Made by a program: the position numbers and the translations under genes
The notes under the pieces: generated by a model
The model's input: only the letters and a program-made list of their open reading frames with translations
The model's database searches: none
What the model was told of the DNA's origin: nothing
Assembly (NCBI GenBank): GCA_017883615.1
Contig: JADGNF010000015.1
Coordinates: 1-46,909 of the forward strand
DNA from: Candidatus Bathyarchaeota archaeon
GTDB lineage: Archaea > Thermoproteota > Bathyarchaeia > Bathyarchaeales > Bathycorpusculaceae
DNA: 46,909 bases
Reading direction: 5' to 3'
Shown: positions 34,321 through 42,118 of the stretch, piece after piece
Layout: each line of letters begins with the position of its first letter
How positions within the stretch are numbered: the stretch's first letter is position 1

Positions 34321-35490
34321 CTAAAACGCCCATTGCCCCGACGCGAACAGAAACGTGAAGTAGCAAAGCGCCACTGAAAAAGCGATTGTAATGATAACGT
34401 TGACAGTCTTTCGAGATGTGAGCGTACCCAGCAAAATGAACATGGGAAACATAGCCATTACATACCGTGGCACGCTGATCCAAAAAGAGGTTGAGACCGC
34501 AAGCATCCAAGTCAACAGCATGTATAAGAGGTATGATGGGCGGAAACGACGTGCCCAACCTACAGCCACCGTGGCGAACCCAAAGACCGCGAAGAGTAAG
34601 GGTGCCAAGCCGATGGTTATGTTCTCGGGGTAAGATGCGTTTGTTGCCCAGCTAATCGCCGTCTGGAAACCCGCCACAGGGTCAAGCGTGTTGAACCAGT
34701 GCACGCGTTGTATTTCCATGAACATAAATGGATTACCCGTAACCTGTAAGTTAATGTCCAAATAAATCAAGAAGCCAATCAGAACTATGAAAATACAGGC
34801 AAAGTTGAAGCTTGCCATTTTCTTAGGTTTCCAGTGTTGCTGGTGCAGGTATTCCATGAGCAAAACTGGCAGCATCAGGAGTCCGCCTATCCGCGTTAAG
34901 GCAGCCAAGAAGCCCAGAACCCCGGCTAATGACCAATTTCCCAGCCTCGCATAGTAAAGGGATGCAATGACAAACGCGAAGAAGAGGCCTTCCGTGAAGG
35001 GTGCTGAAAGGAAGTATGCGGTGGGGAAAACGCTTAGGAACAGAACTGCTTTTTGGGCCACTTTGTCGCTAAAGTCTAGTTTCGTCAGTTTGTAGAGGTA
35101 TATGAAGCCAACTATGGAGCAGGCGTTCGCGACTGCGAGGGCAGAGAGGTTGATGTAGTTGAAGTCGAAGGTAAAGAGGCGAATTAATAGAGGATACAAA
35201 GGGAAGAAGACTATGAAGTTGGCTGCGTCGCCTGTGTTGACGTACCAGTTCTGGGCTATGTAAACGTAATGAGGCGCGTCCCACTTGTTGAACTGCCCCG
35301 CCAGAATCGTGAGAGGTGCAGCTGATCCATGCATGTAGGCAGCCGCGTATCCAATTGCAAAAACCAAAACCTTCGCTGCGATAACGACAAGAAAGGCAAC
35401 TCTTACAGAATGTGGAATCCTCTGAAGGACAGATGGAACTTTCACTTTTGTCCCCATGTTTATCAATCTGGATGCTGCTGCGTAAATCAT
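34321..35490 (-). CDS. PIG-V/GPI18-like mannosyltransferase
   Basis: A 389-residue GT-C glycosyltransferase of the PIG-V-like group, with ~9-10 membrane helices. Motifs: FNKWDAPHYVYIAQNWY in the first exported loop (W-D-x2-H-Y carries the catalytic Asp), FFPLYPLLIRL and FPTAYFLSAPFTEGLFFAF. It should transfer mannose from a lipid-phosphate donor to a surface glycan or lipid. A TATA box at 35504-35511 implies that transcription starts just inside the ATG at 35490; the internal ATG at 35457 (MGTKVKVP) is thus the likelier start. Probably cotranscribed with the downstream PMT-like and GT2 genes. Ends in TAG. Confidence 0.85.
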   Translation of the reverse strand: MIYAAASRLINMGTKVKVPSVLQRIPHSVRVAFLVVIAAKVLVFAIGYAAAYMHGSAAPLTILAGQFNKWDAPHYVYIAQNWYVNTGDAANFIVFFPLYPLLIRLFTFDFNYINLSALAVANACSIVGFIYLYKLTKLDFSDKVAQKAVLFLSVFPTAYFLSAPFTEGLFFAFVIASLYYARLGNWSLAGVLGFLAALTRIGGLLMLPVLLMEYLHQQHWKPKKMASFNFACIFIVLIGFLIYLDINLQVTGNPFMFMEIQRVHWFNTLDPVAGFQTAISWATNASYPENITIGLAPLLFAVFGFATVAVGWARRFRPSYLLYMLLTWMLAVSTSFWISVPRYVMAMFPMFILLGTLTSRKTVNVIITIAFSVALCYFTFLFASGQWAF

Positions 35491-35503
35491 CGGCTAATCC
35501 AAG

Positions 35504-35511
35504 TTATATAA
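35504..35511 (-). promoter_or_regulatory. TATA box for the PIG-V / PMT / GT2 unit
   Basis: On the minus strand TTATATAA is a near-consensus TATA box. It suggests that the three distal glycosylation genes form their own transcription unit, separate from the two genes further upstream. Confidence 0.5.
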
Positions 35512-35571
35512 GCTTGGCGAATTGAACGGATTTTTTAGGTAGGGATTTTCCCGAGTTTTTGGTATCTCTGG

Positions 35572-37491
35572 TTAGGTTCTGATTTGGGTGGCGTTCACCG
35601 CGTAAATTCGGAGAGAGCCTATTGTGTAAACTGTTTGAAGCCAACTCACCTGGTTAAGTCTGGCTGTGCACCCTGGATAGTCATGCAGCTCGTCGTAGCC
35701 AACGTAGACGTAGGTAACGTGGTAGGTCTGCACGACCTGCCGCAAGTCCGTTTCGGTACCGTTGAAGGCACGGTCAACATCATGAATCCTAGCGTATACT
35801 TGATCCAATGGAATCCCGTGACCGTATGCCCAGTTAACGTAAGAGCACACCACAATCCTGCCGCCAATCATAGCTGGAGGCGAATGGATAGAGGCATCGG
35901 TTAGGAAAACGGAACCCTGGGGCGTGTTGTCCCGCACCCACAACCCCAAATGATATTCATCCCAAGTTGCGCCCCCATAATTCGTGCCCACATTGTAGGC
36001 TACAACACCCACGGACGCCAACAACGAAATCACAATCAACAACACAGCCAGGACTTTTCGGGTTTTGCCCAACATCACTCCAGTTAACACGGATATAGGT
36101 ATCCAGGCAAACATGAAGAACTTGTACATATCCCACACGTTAGGCGTTAACACAAAAAGGTTCGGAATCAAAATCAAAGCGACTAGTACACCTTTCAGGA
36201 GGTAGTGACCTTTTTTTGCGAAGGAAACCGCGGCAATCATAAGCGGCACGCCCAAATTCAAAATGTAATATATGATCGGGTTCAACTTAGCGAAATTATA
36301 GGGAAAAGCGGGACTGAACGCAAACGATGTCCCCGCTAAGCCACCTTGAAGGATAAACGGCAACGCCAGAACACTTGGCACGATGAAGTACAAGTAGCTC
36401 AGTTTGAAACGGTTCTTGTTCAAGAGTAAGCTGATGAAGTAAGCGACGTAGCAGCAGAAGAATGAAACGTTGTGGAACTGGTACACTAATGCGGTGAGGA
36501 CTCCGGCGAGGATTAGCCTGTTCTTGTCTTCCATGTTTCGGAGCAAAAGCAGCACCAAAGCGAACACAGGCAATCCAATCAGGAGCGGTCTCTGCTGGAG
36601 CAGGTTGTCAAATATAGGTGGCAATCCGAACAATCCGCCATACTGGTACCCGTAATTGGTGGTGGCACTAAATTTCCCGCTCGTCAAGGCAGAAAGAAGC
36701 GTATAATAGCTGAAACCCGCGCCGAAAGTTGCGATAACTGAAGATATTATTGCGGCAAGTCTTCCATGCTCTCTTGCCAGCGCATAAATGGCTACACCGA
36801 AGATGCCGATGAAGACGGCGTTCAGGAAGGGCAGCAGTTGCGGCAGGTAACCGACCATTTTCTCGAGGATTGCAGTATGGAAGTCAACGAAATAGTGGTA
36901 GGTCAAGTTTGCTCCAGCGTAGTAGCTCATTTGAGGCGGGAAATTTTCGTTGTTTAAGCTCTCGATTATCTCATAGTGCAGGGGGGTGTCTTGCCAATTT
37001 GAGCCTGTTAGCACAATGCCGTACTGGTTCGTAGACCAGACGCTTTTTAGGAGAACTAAGAGAGCTATGGCGAAAATCAAGGCAAAAACCAAAAGAGTCG
37101 TCTTCTTCACTTGCCCAATCCGGGTGAGGCTTCTGAGGGGGAGGATTTCGCCCTTCTTGAAAATCACTATTGTATAGACTATAGTGAGCGCTAGAAAAGT
37201 TAGGAGTATGGTTTCTTTGCTGTACCCCATTGCTAAGGATACGAAGTAGATGAGCTGTGTCGAAACCAGAACGCTGATGATTGGTACAAAAGCCCAAACC
37301 TCATACGAGGAAAGCTTGAAGAATTTCGCGAAAATTAAACCTGGAACCAGAAAAGTGAAAACGAACGCAGCAAACAGCGCCATGTCAGACGACGCGAATG
37401 ACGCAACGATTAAGACCAAGAGCAGGATTGAAAGCCAGTATTTTTGCAGCCCAGCCGAGTACGAAACGTCCATTTTCAGTTCGTCATCCAC
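35572..37491 (-). CDS. Large GT-C-like membrane protein (DUF2298-like)
   Basis: A 639-residue protein with about 12-13 membrane helices and a C-terminal exported domain of ~130 residues. The first large exported loop reads TGSNWQDTPLHYEII, then ENFPPQMSYYAGANLTYHYFVDF, a pattern seen in DUF2298/YYY-type and related GT-C proteins; the Asp and His near its start are candidate catalytic residues. The C-terminal domain begins around WVRDNTPQGSVFLTDASIHSPP, which resembles the tails of archaeal oligosaccharyl- and glycosyl-transferases. It probably takes part in building surface glycans. Donor and acceptor are unknown. First or second gene of the minus-strand cluster. Confidence 0.75.
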   Translation of the reverse strand: MDDELKMDVSYSAGLQKYWLSILLLVLIVASFASSDMALFAAFVFTFLVPGLIFAKFFKLSSYEVWAFVPIISVLVSTQLIYFVSLAMGYSKETILLTFLALTIVYTIVIFKKGEILPLRSLTRIGQVKKTTLLVFALIFAIALLVLLKSVWSTNQYGIVLTGSNWQDTPLHYEIIESLNNENFPPQMSYYAGANLTYHYFVDFHTAILEKMVGYLPQLLPFLNAVFIGIFGVAIYALAREHGRLAAIISSVIATFGAGFSYYTLLSALTSGKFSATTNYGYQYGGLFGLPPIFDNLLQQRPLLIGLPVFALVLLLLRNMEDKNRLILAGVLTALVYQFHNVSFFCCYVAYFISLLLNKNRFKLSYLYFIVPSVLALPFILQGGLAGTSFAFSPAFPYNFAKLNPIIYYILNLGVPLMIAAVSFAKKGHYLLKGVLVALILIPNLFVLTPNVWDMYKFFMFAWIPISVLTGVMLGKTRKVLAVLLIVISLLASVGVVAYNVGTNYGGATWDEYHLGLWVRDNTPQGSVFLTDASIHSPPAMIGGRIVVCSYVNWAYGHGIPLDQVYARIHDVDRAFNGTETDLRQVVQTYHVTYVYVGYDELHDYPGCTARLNQVSWLQTVYTIGSLRIYAVNATQIRT

Positions 37492-37550
37492 GCCCCAGCA
37501 TAACGCTTCAATAAATGCTGTGCTTGGCTTAAAATCTTGCCCACAACAAG

Positions 37551-38780
37551 CTAAGCAAAGTCAGAGGGCAATGTGGCTGACTCAACAGTTGAGCATGCGA
37601 TGAAGGTTGATGCTGTGGTTGGGTTCCATGTGAGGGTGAGGGTCCTGCCGTTAGTTTGCCATTCGCCAACGGCTATGGGCGATGCGCTTGTCTGGTTCAT
37701 CATGCTGCTGAAGGCGTAGCTGAACTCTGAAGCGTCGTTTACGCTCGTCCACGTGATGTTCCATGTGAACAGATAGTCGTCGCCGTGTTCGTAGTATGTG
37801 AAGTTGTCTCCAGCCCAGCCTGTAGCTGCCTGCTGGGAGGCGCTTTGGTTTAGCCATGTGGCGAGCATTGTTTGGATGAAGTATTCGCCATAGGTATTGT
37901 GGTCTTGGCCCCTGTCAGTCTGAGTCAACGTCCAACTATTCTGGTCAGGCATCGGTGAGGGGACTGTCTGGACGGTTTCGTTGGCGAAGTATTTGTCGAC
38001 ATGTAAGATTTGCATGGTTGAGCTGGGCGTGTACCCTTGCTGGTAAGCTTGGTTTATCAACGCAAACCCGCCTTTGTCGTATAATGCGCCTACGAAGGAT
38101 TTGCCTTGGTCGTAGGGCATGTAGTTTAACGACCACATTGTGTTGGATATCGGATGAACCGCATCTAGGAGTGGGTTATCGACTAGAAAGAAGGGCATGT
38201 TGACGCTGGCTTGCACAACGTGGGCTGTTAAGTTGATGTAGTAGTCAGCCATGAAGGACGCGTCGCCCTCCACCAAAGCGGTGTGCGCCTTATCTTCGTC
38301 ATAAGTTGTAGGCGTCTCGAGTGAAGGCTGCCAAATGTGAGTAAGTTCATGAACTAGAGTCGCTTCAGCATTCTTGTCAAATGGGTTAAAATTCTCTTTT
38401 AACAGGTACACGTCGTGACCGACTGCGGCAGCTATCCAGTTGGCTGTCCAATCAGAAGTCGTCTGAACTAAGCTGTCGTTCTCCTGCATCATGAAAAGTC
38501 CCTTGTAGATCTTTTCCTGCCGAAGAATATTGGTTAAGTCTTGGCTTCCAGAAGGGTGACCCCACTTATCAACCGCCTGCTGCTTAGTGATGATATGCAA
38601 CGTTACGCTAGGCAAAGTTACGCCCCTAATTTTCTCAACTTGAGTTTTGGCGTCTTCAAAGATCTTTTGAGCCTGAAGCGTATATTGATTGGTTAATAGT
38701 TTGACAGCGTCAAATGCGCTCACGACTAGGGCGGCAATCAGAATTACGGAGAAAATTGCTATTCTTGTTTTCGTGTTCAA
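37551..38780 (-). CDS. Exported HExxH-type metalloprotease-like protein
   Basis: A 409-residue protein with one N-terminal membrane anchor (IAIFSVILIAALVVSAF) and a large exported domain. It has a zinc-metalloprotease signature: HELTH at residues 144-148 and a downstream Glu in VEGDAS (E171) that could be the third ligand, as in gluzincins. The C-terminus is beta-rich with a repeating WxxNGRTLTLTWNP-type unit. The start is set at TTG 38780, which has AGGTGA 4 bases upstream; a longer frame from 38867 adds ~29 residues without support. It opens the glycosylation cluster, so it may be a surface protein or its processing enzyme. Ends in TAG. Confidence 0.75.
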   Translation of the reverse strand: MNTKTRIAIFSVILIAALVVSAFDAVKLLTNQYTLQAQKIFEDAKTQVEKIRGVTLPSVTLHIITKQQAVDKWGHPSGSQDLTNILRQEKIYKGLFMMQENDSLVQTTSDWTANWIAAAVGHDVYLLKENFNPFDKNAEATLVHELTHIWQPSLETPTTYDEDKAHTALVEGDASFMADYYINLTAHVVQASVNMPFFLVDNPLLDAVHPISNTMWSLNYMPYDQGKSFVGALYDKGGFALINQAYQQGYTPSSTMQILHVDKYFANETVQTVPSPMPDQNSWTLTQTDRGQDHNTYGEYFIQTMLATWLNQSASQQAATGWAGDNFTYYEHGDDYLFTWNITWTSVNDASEFSYAFSSMMNQTSASPIAVGEWQTNGRTLTLTWNPTTASTFIACSTVESATLPSDFA

Positions 38781-39128
38781 ACGGGTCACCTGAAGCGGGT
38801 AATGCAATTGAGATAGAAGTCCGACCGAAAATAAAGATTCTCCCAAATATCTCCAAAATGTAACCATGAAAAATATAGCAAAAAATCAGTTCAAAACAAG
38901 CAAACGCAAGGGAGGAAAACTTCTTTGGAATACTATCATGTTTGGAGCCTAACAGCCAAAGTATGCAAAAAAGGGGAGGGGCAGGTCAAAAATAGGTTAC
39001 CTATCCCAAAAAACGATGCTTGAAAACAAGCTAAAGCCAAGATGTGAAATAATGTAGACCCTTGTCTTGAGCGATCGTTGCGAACTCCATGCATTATTCT
39101 TATTAACCCGAGTAACTAGTCTTTGTTT
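38781..39128. other. Intergenic region with a short inverted repeat
   Basis: About 350 bases between divergent genes. ATAGGT-T-ACCTAT at 38992-39004 is a perfect 6-base inverted repeat with one spacer base; it may be an operator. A TATA-like ATTCTTATTA near 39097-39107 would serve the DCD-like gene. No ORF is convincing here. Confidence 0.35.
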
Positions 39129-39533
39129 ATGTATTCTGGATATGTTTTCTTCTGCGGTAATACAACCGTTGGAGCTTGTGTCACCAAAAAACTCTACACC
39201 TGCGCCGACACCCAAAAAGACGAAGTTGCAAATATACAGAAAGGCTCCGTGCTTTTCTTCTATAACCCCCAAACCAAAAGCCTCATAGGACCTTTTACAG
39301 CGGCAAGTGGAGGCGCGGAAAGAATAGAAACTGGGGCTTGGACTAGCGAAGTTGATGAGCATTCTGCTTCAGAAAACATAAAGCTGGAATGGGAAGACCT
39401 CCATGTCATTGATAACGCGAACGAAAAATTCCCATTTCTGGATAAGCCTGAGAAATGCAAGTTATCCACCCTTAAAGTGCAGATGCTCCTGGACGCTTTG
39501 AAAGAAGCACCTACTTTCAAAGGACAAGAGTAA
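39129..39533 (+). CDS. DCD-like domain protein
   Basis: A 134-residue single-domain protein resembling the DCD (Development and Cell Death) domain known mainly from plants. Shared marks: an N-terminal GYVFFCGNTTVGACVTKKLYTC segment (here split), then GSVLFFYNPQTKSLIGPF, ASGGAERIETGAW and DEHSASENIKLEW, i.e. the Y-N-x-R/K-L-x-G-x-F core followed by an A-W segment. The fold is related to PUA/EVE-like RNA- or modified-nucleotide-binding domains. The ATG at 39129 is 27 bases below a TATA-like box, so a leaderless transcript is possible; TTG at 39123 is an alternative. Its cellular role is unknown. Confidence 0.7.
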   Translation: MYSGYVFFCGNTTVGACVTKKLYTCADTQKDEVANIQKGSVLFFYNPQTKSLIGPFTAASGGAERIETGAWTSEVDEHSASENIKLEWEDLHVIDNANEKFPFLDKPEKCKLSTLKVQMLLDALKEAPTFKGQE

Positions 39534-39607
39534 CCGGCTCTATTTTTCGTTCAACTTCTCCATCTTCAATTTCTTAGTCTCAATGGGAGCTTGGTCCCAT
39601 TCTTCCT

Positions 39608-40060
39608 TTAGAATTGAGGGAAGAACGGTGCAGGAACCGTAACGCCCAACAAAACCCCAAAAAGTACACTTATCGCAGCAAACACAAGTATTGCAAGCAC
39701 CGCGATTGCCAGCGCACTTAACCAGCCAGTGTGAAAACTCGCCTTAAAGACTCCTACCCACGCGACGAATGCGAGAACTAAGGCCCAAATGTAGACTCCT
39801 GACCCAAACAATGAGCCTAAAAAGATGTTTACGAGAAATATCGTAGCGGCATAAATTATGGGTCCAAAGAGCGTGGCGCTCATTGCATTGCCAAGCGTGG
39901 ACTCGCCTGCAGTTACAAACTTGGCAGCCAGATAAACTGGGATGGAGATAATTATCCAAATAATGACTAACCCTACGATTAAAACCAGAATGTTCAGCAG
40001 GGTTAAATCGCCGATAATAGGCACATACAAAACATCAAAACTCCCTAAGTTTTCTACCAA
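39608..40060 (-). CDS. Small four-TM membrane protein (paralogue of 1818-2237)
   Basis: A 150-residue, very hydrophobic protein with about four helices. It aligns over its length with the protein at 1818-2237: (I/V)SIPV, A(A)KxxTxG, xLxGPI(I/V)Y, (V/L)FLGSLFG-like turn, VFKASFHTGWL and PxPFFP at the C-terminus. The two copies are ~37 kb apart on opposite strands. Function unknown. A short exported or cytosolic N-terminus (~18 residues) is not shared. Confidence 0.7.
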   Translation of the reverse strand: MVENLGSFDVLYVPIIGDLTLLNILVLIVGLVIIWIIISIPVYLAAKFVTAGESTLGNAMSATLFGPIIYAATIFLVNIFLGSLFGSGVYIWALVLAFVAWVGVFKASFHTGWLSALAIAVLAILVFAAISVLFGVLLGVTVPAPFFPQF

Positions 40061-40259
40061 ATCCGCATATAAGAATATTTAGACTAAAAAACTCAAAGTG
40101 GAAAGTCCCACTTTTGTAAAAAAACGATGCAGAAAACAAAGCTTCGACGTTTAAACCGGTTCTAGAAACGGATTCCTTCAGTTATGCCACAAAACATAAA
40201 TTCCTTCGCCCTACCTTTTAGCCTCTGACGGGAGGTAGCTCAGCCTGGCAGAGCTCTCG

Positions 40260-40289
40260 AGCCTGCAAGTAATCTTTGCGGACGGAGAC
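40260..40289 (+). other. tRNA-Tyr intron 1 (30 bases, position 30/31, noncanonical)
   Basis: A relaxed bulge-helix-bulge is visible. CTCT (40254-40257) pairs with GGAG (40284-40287) as the 4-bp central helix; bulges are CG|A (40258-40260) and AC|G (40288-40290), cut after the second base. The intron hairpin GCAAG...TTTGC closes the inner helix. Confidence 0.8.
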
Positions 40290-40296
40290 GCTGTAG

Positions 40297-40343
40297 AGGT
40301 CTACCCACGGTAGGCTTCATTCAAGCCTGTCTAGGCCACAGAT
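40297..40343 (+). other. tRNA-Tyr intron 2 (47 bases, canonical position 37/38)
   Basis: A complete bulge-helix-bulge: CTGT (40291-40294, including the start of the anticodon) pairs with ACAG (40338-40341). Bulges are AG|A (40295-40297) and AT|A (40342-40344). The inner helix is GGTCTA/TAGGCC. Confidence 0.88.
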
Positions 40344-40493
40344 ACCGAGCTGTCGCAGGTTCAAATCCTGCTCTCCCGACCACAATTAACTTCTGTAATG
40401 AAAGCCGGTTTGAATTTTCATTTCTCTTAATTCGCTTCTTTGTATGGAGACCGCTTTTATGCCAAGTTAATATTATGCTAATAGCGTGTTAAC

Positions 40494-40715
40494 ATGGTAA
40501 AGGCAATAGTAACGATTGACGAACGGACGAACCGAATTCTCAATATCCTCAAAGCCAAGTATGGTCTCAAAGACAAAAGTCAAGCGATAAAACTGATGGC
40601 AGAACAGTTTGAGAAAAGCATAATGGAGCCAGAGCCAAGACCAGAGTTCATCGAGAGCTTAAAATCTTCAGAAAAGAAAAAAACGGTGAAAGTCAAGAAC
40701 TTCGCGGTCAGATAA
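40494..40715 (+). CDS. DUF2683/RelB-like antitoxin
   Basis: A 73-residue antitoxin-like protein. Residues 1-45 (AIVTIDERTNRILNILKAKYGLKDKSQAIKLMAEQF) form a ribbon-helix-helix-like DNA-binding part as in DUF2683 proteins. The C-terminus is charged and flexible (ESLKSSEKKKTVKVKN) and would bind a toxin. The RelE-like frame that should be that toxin begins 5 bases downstream and is interrupted by stops, so this antitoxin appears to have outlived its toxin. A TATA-like AATATTATG lies upstream. Confidence 0.75.
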   Translation: MVKAIVTIDERTNRILNILKAKYGLKDKSQAIKLMAEQFEKSIMEPEPRPEFIESLKSSEKKKTVKVKNFAVR

Positions 40716-40720
40716 TCTAA

Positions 40721-40942
40721 GTGATTAGCTTGTATTCCTTAGAAGTGGTTGAAAAAGCAGGTAAGATATTCAAGAAACTGCGAAAGAAGGATTCGGCGTA
40801 GTTTGAAGCGCTATCTAGAAAGGTAAATGAGATTTTGGAAGATCCCTAGCAGTTCAAACCGTTGAGGAGCCCTTTGTAGTATAAGCGTCTTCAATCTTTT
40901 GAAAACCTATTTCGGTTGACTATCGAAGCCTTGAACAGCTAG
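40721..40942 (+). pseudogene. RelE/ParE-like toxin frame interrupted by three TAG codons
   Basis: From GTG at 40721 a 73-codon frame reads as a RelE-family toxin: VISLYSLEVVEKAGKIFKKL, then ILEDP-x-QFKPLRSPL-x-YKRL and FENLFRLTIEA, matching the usual EDPYQFKPL and later strands. It has internal TAG at 40799, 40847 and 40877 and ends in TAG at 40940; there is no frameshift. The antitoxin gene ends 5 bases upstream, giving normal operon order. The simplest reading is a toxin killed by point mutations. Retention of the frame and the exclusive use of TAG are unusual. Confidence 0.7.
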
Positions 40943-40954
40943 ATTTGTGCTTTG

Positions 40955-41119
40955 TTAGAGTTTTCTTTTGGCTTTGCCTACGTCTTCTTGGATTTTCCCT
41001 TTAACTTTCTCAGCTTCGCCTTTGATTATTTGACCTGTGTTGCCAGTAACTTTGCCAGCAGCTACGCGGATTTTACCTTCATCCTTTTTGAGTTTACCTT
41101 TAATTTCATCTTTACTCAT
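40955..41119 (-). CDS. CsbD-family small stress protein
   Basis: A 54-residue hydrophilic protein matching the CsbD family: MSKDEIKGKLKKDEGKIR at the front, GKVTGNTGQIIKGEAEKVKGK in the middle (quoted in parts) and a KAKRKL end. CsbD proteins are abundant stress-induced proteins in bacteria and occur in some archaea; their mechanism is unknown. It faces the broken toxin frame tail to tail. Being short, it is easily missed. ATG at 41119, TAA at 40955-40957. Confidence 0.85.
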   Translation of the reverse strand: MSKDEIKGKLKKDEGKIRVAAGKVTGNTGQIIKGEAEKVKGKIQEDVGKAKRKL

Positions 41120-41260
41120 AAAATTTCACTATAATCTTAATACTTCTGTGATTTTATTAAACATGTGTGACTGTTATCTCGCAACAACAATAAGCCGTTG
41201 CTTTAAAAAGAGACTATTTTATTTTGTGAGTTCAAAAGAAGCGATATTCTTAGCCCTTAA

Positions 41261-41455
41261 TTTGCAAACGGCTCCGAATGGATAACCAGCTACCGCCTCG
41301 TCATTTGCGAACATGAACCAGGACACTTAGAAGAGCAGATGCCTCCATTCCACTACCTTAAAGGCCACAGAAAAGCCGAAATCAATAACGAGAATCTAAC
41401 CACCTATTTTGAGGGCAACAACCAAGCTATCATCATCAAAATGGGTTTAGGGTAA
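41261..41455 (+). pseudogene. Unidentified gene remnant
   Basis: An open frame preceded by in-frame TAA (41258) and ending TAA at 41453 reads as convincing protein (WITSYRLVICEHEPGHLEEQ, PPFHYLKGHRKAEINNENLTTYF) but has no start before an ATG at 41339. The frame is also open upstream of the TAA, back to 41207. No family recognised. Probably the 3' part of a decayed gene. Confidence 0.35.
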
Positions 41456-41511
41456 CTTTTACAACTTTTTTCCATCAATTTTTACATTTGTCTTTACAAT
41501 TTTCAAATAAA

Positions 41512-41814
41512 TCAATTATCCAGAGCTCTTAAGAGTTCTTTGAATCGAACCTGTTGTTCTTCAGTCTTGGGATCCCATGGGAGGACTATCATGGTAAAAT
41601 TGAATTGCTCAACTCTATAGCTAATTCTTCTAGTCGCTATTTTTCTCTTCAGATCTCTTTGTAGAAATATTTCACAGGAACTTGTATGGCACTATACAAA
41701 AATCATCGGCCGAGGCTTGGGAATAATTGTCAAAAGAAATAGAAGACCAAAACGAAAGGATATAACGATAATTTGTTGGTTTAGGTTTGGATTGTTGTTA
41801 TGTTGTGCAGTCAC
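41512..41814 (-). pseudogene. Minus-strand reading frame with one internal TAG
   Basis: From GTG at 41814 to TGA at 41512-41514 (101 codons) one frame has a single stop, TAG at 41692-41694. The part after the TAG looks like coding sequence (RDLKRKIATRRISYRVEQF, then IVLPWDPKTEEQQVRFKELLRALDN in two pieces); the part before it is hydrophobic and less convincing. A TATA-like TTTTATTTAG lies just upstream on this strand. No family recognised. It is most likely a decayed gene. Confidence 0.3.
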
Positions 41815-41860
41815 ATATCTCTAAATAAAACGATTTGCAACGGCTATTTAGGGATGAATT

Positions 41861-42103
41861 ATGTCTCAGAAAAAATCTCCTATAGATGAACCTAGCAACG
41901 AACGGGGGAGCAAAAGTGATGCCCAAATAAATGAACATAGCAATGAACGGTCAAGTCAAAGTGGAACTAAAACAGGTCCGCGCATCGGAAAAAACCCAAA
42001 GCCAGTAGATATTTTAAAGCAGAATAAATGTGGAATATGTGGACAAACTTTTTCCAATCAAACCGAACTAAGAGAGCACAATAAGAAAATTCACGGCATA
42101 TAA
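41861..42103 (+). CDS. Single C2H2 zinc-finger protein (copy 1)
   Basis: An 80-residue protein: a polar N-terminus with the repeated unit (D/N)E(P/H)SNER(G/S)S (two copies around residues 9-16 and 24-31), a basic PRIGKNPKP stretch, and a C-terminal C2H2 finger CGICGQTFSNQTELREH...H with the spacing C-x2-C-x12-H-x4-H. Single fingers of this kind in archaea may bind DNA or protein. An AGGGATGA-like site precedes the ATG. Two more genes with the same finger geometry lie at 45987-46244 and 46443-46667. Confidence 0.85.
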   Translation: MSQKKSPIDEPSNERGSKSDAQINEHSNERSSQSGTKTGPRIGKNPKPVDILKQNKCGICGQTFSNQTELREHNKKIHGI

Positions 42104-42118
42104 TCAGGGGAATAAACA

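Larger units (their letters stand above)
40229..40382 (+). tRNA. tRNA-Tyr (GUA) with two introns, CCA encoded
   Basis: After removal of two introns, exons 40229-40259, 40290-40296 and 40344-40382 give a 77-base cloverleaf. Acceptor stem CGGGAGG pairs with TCTCCCG (last pair G-U). The D stem is GCTC/GAGC, the anticodon stem CTCGG/CCGAG (five perfect pairs), the loop CTGTAGA with anticodon GTA, the T stem GCAGG/CCTGC with TTCAAAT. A73 and CCA are encoded. C1-G72 is the archaeal tRNA-Tyr identity pair and agrees with the anticodon. A TATA-like CATAAATT lies about 30 bases upstream. Confidence 0.9.
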
